From UMGS973 sp963609975 (lineage in GTDB: Bacteria; Bacillota; Clostridia; Peptostreptococcales; Anaerovoracaceae), in NCBI GenBank assembly GCA_963609975.1, contig CAVDMD010000078.1:1-10753 (forward strand): a stretch of DNA of 10,753 nt, written 5' to 3'. The notes under the pieces are model-generated. The model was not told the origin of the DNA. It did no database searches and worked only from the letters and a program-made list of their open reading frames with translations. The translations under genes and the position numbers were made by a program. Each line of letters begins with the position of its first letter. Position 1 is the first letter of the stretch. Shown piece after piece: positions 5,770 through 10,753 of this stretch.

Positions 5770-7599
5770 ATGTGTGGTATAGTAGGATATGCAGGCAGCA
5801 ATAATGCCAAGGAAGTAATAATAGACGGACTCAAAAAGCTTGAATACAGAGGCTATGACTCTGCAGGGATAGCTCTTAATATAAATAATCATATTGAAAT
5901 AAGAAAACACGTGGGGGAAATCAAAAACCTCGAAAAAATAATAGGCGACAGTGAATTTGAAAGCAACATAGGCATAGGGCATACCAGATGGGCTACTCAT
6001 GGAGTGCCGTCGGATATAAATGCGCACCCTCACAGCAATACTGACAGCACCATTGCCGTTGTTCACAACGGCATTATAGAAAACTTCGTGGAGCTTCGTG
6101 AGATGCTCGAAAAAGAGCATGGCGTTGTTTTCAGGTCCGAGACAGATACGGAGGTTATAGCCCACCTTATAGGCATATATGACAAGGGCGATCTTGTGGA
6201 TGCGGTATACAGGGCTGTGGGCATGATGAGAGGAGCCTATGCCATAGGCGTGATTTCATCAAAGGATCCGGACAAAATAGTTGCGGTCAGAAAAGACGCT
6301 CCGCTGGTTGCGGGAATAGGCAGAGGCTGTAATTTTATTGCATCTGATATTCCTGCGCTTCTCAAATATGTAAGAGAGGTTTATCTTATCGAAAACGGAG
6401 AGACAGTAGTTCTTGACAGGGATTCGATTAAAATATATGACGAGAACAGAAACGAAGTCAGACGTGAAGTGTTCCATGTGACATGGGATTCCGATGCCGC
6501 AGAGAAAGAAGGCTACGAGCATTTTATGCTCAAGGAGATTTACGAGCAGCCTAAGGGGGTTGCCGAAACCCTGAACAGAAGACTTGACGAAAACGGCAGT
6601 ATTAAACTTGACGGAATCAGCCTTACAAGAGAGGAACTTGACAGCATATCGAGGGTATACATAGTTGCCTGCGGTACAGCTTACCATGCCGGACTCATAG
6701 GCAAGGCCGCAATTGAGAAATTTGCCAAAATTCCCGTTGAGGTTGATGTTGCTTCGGAGTTCAGATACAGAGATCCCCTTATAGACGACCGCACCCTGTT
6801 TATAGCCATAAGCCAGTCGGGGGAAACCCTTGACACCCTTGCGGCGCTCAGAGAGGCCAAGCGAAAGGGAGCCAGAGTTTTATCGGTTGTGAATGTGGTT
6901 GGAAGCTCGGTTGCAAGGGAGTCTGACGATGTGTTCTATACATGGGCAGGACCGGAAATTGCAGTTGCCTCAACCAAAGCATATACAACCCAGCTTATGT
7001 GTATGTATCTGCTGGCTCTTTATATGGGGCAGGTGAGAGGCACTATGGACGACGGATACTTTGAGGAGATTGTGAGCCAGCTCAAAGCGCTTCCGGGCAA
7101 AATCGAAAAAGTGCTGAATCAGGAAAACCATATAGCTGAAATAGCTGAGAAGATATACAGAAACAACAATGTGTTTTTCATAGGCAGAGGGATGGACGCA
7201 TCTATAGCATATGAGGGTTCTCTCAAACTCAAAGAGATTTCATACATCAACTCATTTGCAATGGCGGCAGGAGAGCTGAAGCACGGCACTATTGCGCTGA
7301 TAGAGCCGGGTACGCCGGTTATAGCTCTTGCCGCACAGGAAAAGCTGTACGAAAAAATGCTTTCAAACATACAGGAAATCAAAGCCAGAGGCGCATTTGT
7401 AATCGGTGTCGCAAAAGACAATTCGGATGCCATCGAAAAGCAGGCGGATATGACAATCTACATACCGGCCTGCATGGACGAGGTTTCACCGGTGCTCGAA
7501 ATAGTGCCGCTTCAGATACTGGCATACCATATTGCAAGGCTCAGAGGCTGCAATATAGATAAGCCAAAGAATCTGGCCAAGTCAGTAACAGTTGAATAA
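5770..7599 (+). CDS. glmS: Glutamine-fructose-6-phosphate aminotransferase (isomerizing) GlmS
   Basis: GlmS makes glucosamine-6-P from fructose-6-P and glutamine, the committed step to amino sugars. The 609-aa protein has the class II glutaminase domain (residues 2 to about 220; nucleophile Cys2 after Met removal, GHTRWATHG at 70-78, HNGIIEN at 99-105) and two SIS domains (about 285-425 and 455-600; ACGTAYHAG from 300, SQSGET at 348-353). The conserved tail KPKNLAKSVTVE carries the active-site lysine. GGGGAGA lies 12 nt before the ATG, slightly far. Only 18 bp separate it from glmM, so the glmS ribozyme found upstream of many Firmicute glmS genes cannot be present there. It is the last gene of the operon, with an intrinsic terminator 10 bp on. 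Confidence 0.98.
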   Translation: MCGIVGYAGSNNAKEVIIDGLKKLEYRGYDSAGIALNINNHIEIRKHVGEIKNLEKIIGDSEFESNIGIGHTRWATHGVPSDINAHPHSNTDSTIAVVHNGIIENFVELREMLEKEHGVVFRSETDTEVIAHLIGIYDKGDLVDAVYRAVGMMRGAYAIGVISSKDPDKIVAVRKDAPLVAGIGRGCNFIASDIPALLKYVREVYLIENGETVVLDRDSIKIYDENRNEVRREVFHVTWDSDAAEKEGYEHFMLKEIYEQPKGVAETLNRRLDENGSIKLDGISLTREELDSISRVYIVACGTAYHAGLIGKAAIEKFAKIPVEVDVASEFRYRDPLIDDRTLFIAISQSGETLDTLAALREAKRKGARVLSVVNVVGSSVARESDDVFYTWAGPEIAVASTKAYTTQLMCMYLLALYMGQVRGTMDDGYFEEIVSQLKALPGKIEKVLNQENHIAEIAEKIYRNNNVFFIGRGMDASIAYEGSLKLKEISYINSFAMAAGELKHGTIALIEPGTPVIALAAQEKLYEKMLSNIQEIKARGAFVIGVAKDNSDAIEKQADMTIYIPACMDEVSPVLEIVPLQILAYHIARLRGCNIDKPKNLAKSVTVE

Positions 7600-7609
7600 T
7601 TTTACATCA

Positions 7610-7645
7610 GGGCAGAGGCAGGCTTTTAATCCTCTGTCCGTTTTT
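7610..7645 (+). terminator. Intrinsic terminator after glmS
   Basis: GGGCAGAGG (7610-7618) pairs with CCTCTGTCC (7631-7639), 9 bp with one G-U pair and a 12-nt loop, followed by G and T5. It closes the cdaA-glmS operon and isolates it from the heat-shock promoter. Confidence 0.9.
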
Positions 7646-7669
7646 ATAGATGGAGAAAAAATTTTTTAA

Positions 7670-7706
7670 TTTTGTTAGCACTCACTGTTGACGAGTGCTA
7701 ACAAAA
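7670..7706. promoter_or_regulatory. CIRCE operator (HrcA binding site)
   Basis: A perfect TTAGCACTC-N9-GAGTGCTAA (7675-7683 and 7693-7701) matches the consensus at every position. The dyad extends outward to 14-bp arms (7670-7683 and 7693-7706). The -35 of the hsp20 promoter lies inside it, so bound HrcA would block RNA polymerase until heat or misfolded protein titrates GroEL. CIRCE and HrcA are established knowledge; hrcA itself is not in the window. Confidence 0.97.
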
Positions 7707-7716
7707 GGTGTATAAT
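7688..7716 (+). promoter_or_regulatory. Vegetative promoter of hsp20, overlapped by CIRCE
   Basis: -35 TTGACG (7688-7693) and -10 TATAAT (7711-7716) with the ideal 17-bp spacer. The -35 sits in the CIRCE spacer and first base of the right arm. Start would be near 7723, giving a leader of about 63 nt. Confidence 0.88.
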
Positions 7717-7785
7717 AAAACCATAGAAAAGGAAAACACAATTTGATACAGTGGGTATCCACTATGGGTAATGGAGGTAAATACA

Positions 7786-8229
7786 ATGTTAATGACAAAC
7801 TTTTTAGGAGAAAACTTATTTGACGGATTCTTTAGTGATTTTGCAAGACCTGAGAGAAGACTTACAGGCAGCATGGGACACGAAGCATCGATAATGCGCA
7901 CAGATGTTAAAGAGTCGGACGAAGGCTTTGAGCTTCACATAGACCTTCCGGGCTACAACAAAGAAGATATTAAAGCCGAAATCAAAGACGGCACACTGAC
8001 AATCAGCGCATCGACAAACAGCGAAAAAGAAGACAAGGACAAAGACGGCAAGTTTATCAGGAGAGAAAGATTCAGCGGCAATTGCAGCAGAAGCTTTTAT
8101 GTAGGCGAAAATCTTAATCAGGAAGACATCAAAGCAAAATTTGAAAACGGTATTCTGAAGCTTTTCGTACCGAAAAAAGAAAACAAGCCGGAAATTGAAG
8201 AAGCCAAATATATTGCAATAGAAGGCTAA
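7786..8229 (+). CDS. Small heat shock protein Hsp20
   Basis: An ATP-independent holdase that binds unfolding proteins and passes them to the DnaK/GroEL systems. The 147-aa protein has a short N-terminal arm (LFDGFFSDF), an alpha-crystallin domain at about residues 36-132 with DLPGYNKEDI (53-62) and the signature KFENGILKLFVPK (118-130), and a C-terminal IxI anchor (I143-A-I145) used for oligomer assembly. The frame is open from an ATG at 7771, but that ATG is part of the ribosome binding site itself. GGAGG at 7773-7777 is 8 nt from ATG 7786, which I chose; ATG 7792 is a weaker alternative. Expression is from the CIRCE-controlled promoter, and a J-domain gene follows after 84 bp with a terminator-like hairpin between. 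Confidence 0.96.
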   Translation: MLMTNFLGENLFDGFFSDFARPERRLTGSMGHEASIMRTDVKESDEGFELHIDLPGYNKEDIKAEIKDGTLTISASTNSEKEDKDKDGKFIRRERFSGNCSRSFYVGENLNQEDIKAKFENGILKLFVPKKENKPEIEEAKYIAIEG

Positions 8230-8255
8230 ACGGGGTAATCAGATATAAGGCAGGT

Positions 8256-8295
8256 AAGGCGGGAGTGGCTGTAAGGCAGATGCTTCCGCCTTTTT
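8256..8295 (+). terminator. Terminator-like hairpin between hsp20 and the J-domain gene
   Basis: AAGGCGGGAG (8256-8265) pairs with CTTCCGCCTT (8283-8292), 10 bp with one G-U pair and a 17-nt loop, running into T5 (8291-8295). It sits 26 bp after hsp20 and ends just before the ribosome binding site of the J-domain gene. No separate promoter for the latter is evident, so it probably acts as a partial terminator. Confidence 0.7.
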
Positions 8296-8313
8296 CAGCA
8301 GGGGGTGTTAATG

Positions 8314-9183
8314 ATGAACAAACGAGATTATTATGAAATTCTTGGCATAGATCGCTCCGCTTCCGAGAGTGAACTGAAATCGGCATACAGAAAACTGGCA
8401 AAAAAATATCACCCCGATGCAAATCCGGGCGATGGGAAGTCGGAGGAAAAATTCAAGGAGATTTCCGAAGCATATGATGTGCTCAAAGATCCCGAAAAAA
8501 GAAAGCTGTATGACAGATTCGGCCATGCGGCATTTGATGAGAGTATGAATTACAGGCAGCCGGAAAATGAGAATTACAGGGAATATCATTTTAACGGAGC
8601 TGATTTTGAGGATATTTTTAAGGATATATTCGGAGGATATTCGCACAGGAGAGCCTCAAAAGGTGCAGATATAGAGACGCAGCTTACAGTATCCTTTGAT
8701 GAGGCGGCTTTCGGCGCAACAAAAAAACTGTACTTTGAAGGAAACACCATGAAGCCCTTTGAGGTCAAAATTCCGGCAGGTATAGACGAAGGTCAGAGCA
8801 TCAGACTTAAAGGCAACGGACATCAGGGCGAAGGCGGAATGCCTGCAGGCGATATGTATATAAAGATACACATAGCCCAAAAGCCGGGATATGAGAGAAA
8901 GGGAATGGACGTTTATACTACGGGGGAAATTCCGTATACGACTGCGGTTTTAGGCGGCAGTGCGGTGTTCCCTACACTTTATGGCAGAGTCAGATGCAAT
9001 ATACCGCCGGGAACACAGTCCGGAAGCAAAATAAGGATAAAAAACAAAGGTATAGTATCAATGAAAAACAGGGGTCAGTATGGTGACGAATATGTAACGG
9101 TACAGGTTTCTGTTCCTAAAAATCCTACGCCGCAGGAAAAAGAAAAGCTGCGGGAGCTTGCTAAGCTTGAAAAAGCCTCTTAG
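8314..9183 (+). CDS. J-domain co-chaperone, class B (CbpA/DnaJ-like)
   Basis: A Hsp40 that stimulates the DnaK ATPase and delivers substrates. The 289-aa protein has a J domain at residues 3-68 (DYYEILGI start, HPD at 33-35, KRKLYDRFG end), a short linker with FEDIFKDIFGG in place of a long Gly/Phe region, and two beta-barrel substrate-binding domains from about 115 to 275. There is no CxxCxGxG repeat, so it is a class B protein like CbpA, not canonical DnaJ. AGGGGGTG (8300-8307) is best spaced for ATG 8314; ATG 8311 and GTG 8305 are in-frame alternatives. It is downstream of hsp20 and probably read from the CIRCE promoter through the intergenic hairpin. A hairpin with a U-run ends it. No client or grpE/dnaK neighbours are visible. 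Confidence 0.95.
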   Translation: MNKRDYYEILGIDRSASESELKSAYRKLAKKYHPDANPGDGKSEEKFKEISEAYDVLKDPEKRKLYDRFGHAAFDESMNYRQPENENYREYHFNGADFEDIFKDIFGGYSHRRASKGADIETQLTVSFDEAAFGATKKLYFEGNTMKPFEVKIPAGIDEGQSIRLKGNGHQGEGGMPAGDMYIKIHIAQKPGYERKGMDVYTTGEIPYTTAVLGGSAVFPTLYGRVRCNIPPGTQSGSKIRIKNKGIVSMKNRGQYGDEYVTVQVSVPKNPTPQEKEKLRELAKLEKAS

Positions 9184-9207
9184 AAGCATTGAATAAACAG
9201 AATAAAC

Positions 9208-9256
9208 ACCCTCCGGGAGTAATAGATTTTAATAATATTACTTTTAGGGGGTTTTT
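9208..9256 (+). terminator. Terminator/attenuator hairpin that contains the next gene's SD
   Basis: The inner stem AGTAATA (9218-9224) pairs perfectly with TATTACT (9236-9242). It is extended by three G-U pairs (9215-9217 with 9243-9245), then, past one mismatch, by ACCCTC (9208-9213) with GGGGGT (9247-9252). T5 (9252-9256) follows, as in an intrinsic terminator, and the next codon is the oxidoreductase ATG at 9257. The GGGGG arm is the only ribosome binding site of that gene. Confidence 0.65.
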
Positions 9257-9736
9257 ATGTATAGAGCAGTAGTAACAGGCGGAGGCTGGTCAGGAATTGC
9301 AGCAGCCCTTGGCGCAAAAAAAGCAGGCGCGGAGGTTATTCTTCTTGAAAAAACAGATATGCTGCTTGGACTTGGCAATGTGGGCGGAATAATGAGAAAC
9401 AACGGCAGATATACGGGGACGGAAGAAAACATTGCTCTTGGAGCAGGGGAGCTGTTTGACATAACAGACAGCTGTGCAACCCATACCAGTATAGATTTTC
9501 CGGGTCACAGTCATGCCAGCCTGTATAATGTTATAAAAGTGGAGCCGCAGGTCAGAAGGCTTCTCAGAGAAAAAGGAATAGATGTAAGGCTTGTGAGCAG
9601 AGCTGTAGATGTGGAGATGGCAGGAGAGTGCATAGAAAGCATTGCCCTTGCAGGCGGTGAAAAAATACAGGGAGATGTGTTTATAGAATGTACCGGCTCT
9701 ACCGAGCCGGTTAAAGATACAACCGCCAACAAATAA
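9257..9736 (+). pseudogene. FAD-dependent oxidoreductase, truncated at C-terminus
   Basis: The N-terminal part of a PF12831 (FAD_oxidored)-type flavoprotein. The Rossmann fold is clear: GGGWSG with G8, G10 and G13 of GxGxxG, AALGAKKAGAEVILLEK ending in the FAD-ribose acidic residue E31, and the second dinucleotide contact GDVFIECTGST at 139-149. The reading frame then leaves the family pattern at E150 and stops at 159 residues; relatives run to well over 400 and usually continue with G-P and a Cys-rich stretch. The catalytic and C-terminal FAD-closing parts are missing, so it is very unlikely to be active. The last ten codons appear to come from the inserted element to the right. The SD AGGGGG is 5 nt from the ATG, inside a hairpin. 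Confidence 0.85.
9692..9711. repeat. Perfect 8-bp-arm palindrome at the gene break
   Basis: ACCGGCTC-TACC-GAGCCGGT: two perfect 8-bp arms with a 4-nt spacer. The left arm and spacer encode the conserved T-G-S-T of the flavoprotein; the right arm starts exactly where its homology ends (codon 150, 9704). No T-run follows, so it is not a terminator in the + direction. Confidence 0.75.
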
Positions 9737-9743
9737 TTTATGT

Positions 9744-9894
9744 ACTATAGTCCCATATAAACCTATAGCTGTAAGTTGTTTTTATTATTGCAAAGGCTGG
9801 ATTTTTAATAAAGTCGTGAGTGAGTTCCTATAACTGTGTTGCAGAATTATAGAAAAAATATTTTGGACAAGCAAAAAATAAGATGAAACTATAA
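9744..9894. repeat. Four dispersed (A/C)CTATA(A/G) repeats in the parA upstream region
   Basis: ACTATAG (9744-9750), CCTATAG (9762-9768), CCTATAA (9827-9833) and ACTATAA (9888-9894). The middle pair extends to an 11-bp near-match, CCTATAGCTGT (9762-9772) and CCTATAACTGT (9827-9837), 65 bp apart. They could be arm sites for a recombinase or sites for a Par protein, or chance in AT-rich DNA. Apart from these and the hairpin at 9893, I see nothing between 9737 and the parA ribosome binding site. Confidence 0.35.
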
Positions 9895-9920
9895 GGAAGC
9901 CGAAACAGGCTTCTTTTTGT
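9893..9920 (+). terminator. Terminator-like hairpin just before parA
   Basis: AAGGAAGCC (9893-9901) pairs with GGCTTCTTT (9908-9916), 9 bp with one G-U pair and a 6-nt loop, followed by a T-rich run to 9920. It ends 5 bp before the parA ribosome binding site. It may stop host transcription entering the element or attenuate parA. Confidence 0.6.
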
Positions 9921-9937
9921 TTTCCGGAGGTGAGGAA

Positions 9938-10753
9938 ATGAAAGAAACAGAAGTGATTGCAATATGCAACCAAAAGGGTGGTGTGGGGAAAACTACGACT
10001 GCTGTAAATCTTGGTGTCGGGCTTGCGAAAGAAGGGAAAAAAGTACTCCTTATTGATGCAGACCCACAAGGAGATTTGACATCACATCTGGGCTATTTTA
10101 ACGGCGACACTATTGATATTACACTTGCAAACCTGATGCAGGACATAATTACAGAAGAAGACTTTGGCATCGAAAAGGGGATTATACATCAGAAAGAGGG
10201 AATAGATTTGATACCGTCAAATCTTGAGCTGTCAGCTATGGAGGTGAGCTTGGTTAATGCTATGAATCGGGAAAGAATTATGAAGAACTACATAGACAGA
10301 ATGAAAGTTAATTATGATTATGTTCTTATAGATTGTATGCCGTCACTTGGAATGATTACAATTAATGCACTGACAGCAGCAGACAAAGTCATTATACCTG
10401 TACAGGCACAATTCTTGCCGGCAAAAGGTATGACTCAGCTGCTAAAGACAATTGGTAGAGTGCGGAAAAACACAAATCCCGAATTAAAGATAGGTGGTAT
10501 ACTCATAACTCTCGTCGATAGAAGAACGAATATTGCAAGAGAAGTTGAAAACACAATAAAAAGTACCTATGGCAGTCAGATAAGAGTATTTGATACGAAG
10601 ATACCAATAGCCATAGCAACTGCCGAGTCACCAGCAAAAGGTGAAAGCATTTTTAAGTATGATTCTAAAAGCTCTGTAGCAGAGGCTTATAGCAGATTTA
10701 CAAAGGAGGTTATGGACAATGGCGAAAAACAAAGAACTCGACATTCCGCTTCC
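9938..10753 (+). CDS. parA: ParA family ATPase (3' end beyond window)
   Basis: A Soj/ParA-type partition ATPase that binds DNA as an ATP dimer and with ParB segregates or positions plasmids and circular elements. 272 codons are visible without a stop. The deviant Walker A is NQKGGVGKTTTAVN with signature Lys13 and Lys18; the A' motif LLIDADPQGD has D40 and D42; Walker B is YVLIDCMPS with D132. It lacks the long N-terminal DNA-binding domain of plasmid P1-type ParA, so it is the small chromosomal/element type. CCGGAGGTGAGG gives an SD 7 nt before ATG 9938. The last codons overlap a second start with its own SD at 10702-10709, so the stop should lie soon after the window end. It is the first gene of the putative element. 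Confidence 0.95.
   Translation, partial: MKETEVIAICNQKGGVGKTTTAVNLGVGLAKEGKKVLLIDADPQGDLTSHLGYFNGDTIDITLANLMQDIITEEDFGIEKGIIHQKEGIDLIPSNLELSAMEVSLVNAMNRERIMKNYIDRMKVNYDYVLIDCMPSLGMITINALTAADKVIIPVQAQFLPAKGMTQLLKTIGRVRKNTNPELKIGGILITLVDRRTNIAREVENTIKSTYGSQIRVFDTKIPIAIATAESPAKGESIFKYDSKSSVAEAYSRFTKEVMDNGEKQRTRHSAS
10719..10753 (+). CDS. Start of a ParB-like gene (cut by window end)
   Basis: ATG 10719 is preceded at 9 nt by a strong AAAGGAGG (10702-10709) and opens a frame beginning MAKNKELDIPL, overlapping the end of parA in another frame. ParB proteins of this element type often start with a MAK-x-K/N-x-LxIPL sequence, and parA-parB overlap is usual. Only 11 codons are visible, so the identity rests mainly on context. 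Confidence 0.6.
   Translation, partial: MAKNKELDIPL

Larger units (their letters stand above)
9704..10753. mobile_element. Left end of a probable integrative conjugative element (extends past window)
   Basis: Inferred from three observations: the flavoprotein gene loses its family pattern at about 9704; an AT-rich 200-bp stretch follows; and a parA gene coupled to a parB-like gene begins, as at one end of many Clostridia integrative conjugative elements. No integrase, relaxase or conjugation gene is inside the window, so the type is unknown. The exact left end is not proven; it lies between 9704 and about 9760. Confidence 0.6.

Noticed and set aside
5737..6687. Two 142-aa - strand frames inside glmS
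   Set aside because: Shadows of glmS, with no SD and no family pattern.
7750..7780. RNA thermometer in the hsp20 leader
   Set aside because: AGTGG/CCACT (7750-7763) forms only a small hairpin with a 4-nt loop and does not cover the GGAGG at 7773-7777; CIRCE already explains heat control.
7771..7785. Upstream ATG as the hsp20 start
   Set aside because: This ATG is fused to the GGAGG that serves ATG 7786, and it has no SD of its own.
9785..10069. 94-aa - strand frame over the parA start
   Set aside because: Antisense to the Walker A region of parA and lacking an SD; Phe/Ser-rich shadow.
1..10753. CRISPR array, tRNA, rRNA or IS transposase
   Set aside because: I saw no regularly spaced repeats, cloverleaf, rRNA-like segment or transposase motifs on either strand.

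Overview
The window looks like a chromosome segment from a low-to-mid GC, gut-type Clostridia (Firmicutes). The evidence is a long-form hpf, the order cdaA-cdaR-glmM-glmS, strong AGGAGG-type ribosome binding sites, TTGACA/TATAAT promoters and a perfect CIRCE operator. I cannot name the species. A housekeeping core (about 1.65-9.70 kb, all on the + strand) lies between two accessory tracts.

Left accessory tract (1 to about 1620). Genes here are on the - strand: a small DUF6061-like gene with its own terminator, preceded by a short open frame that overlaps it by ATGA, then a separately promoted 242-aa protein with an N-terminal coiled coil and a DUF7662-like domain. The start of another gene may lie at the window edge. 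Between this tract and hpf are about 500 bp holding only decayed coding fragments, which looks like the scar of an old insertion.

Core. hpf (ribosome hibernation) has its own extended -10 promoter and a terminator. A second promoter drives cdaA-cdaR-glmM-glmS: a membrane c-di-AMP cyclase, its YbbR-domain regulator, and two enzymes that make glucosamine-6-P and glucosamine-1-P for peptidoglycan. The genes overlap or lie 13-18 bp apart, and there is no room for a glmS ribozyme. After the glmS terminator comes a heat-shock pair, hsp20 and a class B J-domain gene, behind a promoter overlaid by a perfect HrcA operator. A terminator-like hairpin sits between the two genes. A second hairpin, which buries the next gene's Shine-Dalgarno, ends the pair.

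Right accessory tract (about 9704 to end). An FAD-dependent oxidoreductase gene (PF12831-like) stops after its N-terminal Rossmann part. Just downstream begins a module with parA and the first codons of a parB-like gene, typical of an integrative conjugative element. I infer that the element inserted into the oxidoreductase gene; an 8-bp-arm palindrome spans the apparent break.

No tRNA, rRNA, CRISPR array, transposase or integrase is visible. The most interesting points are the CIRCE-controlled hsp20/J-protein unit with its attenuator, the SD-sequestering hairpin before the broken oxidoreductase, the ribozyme-less glmS fused to the c-di-AMP operon, and the poorly characterised left-hand genes.
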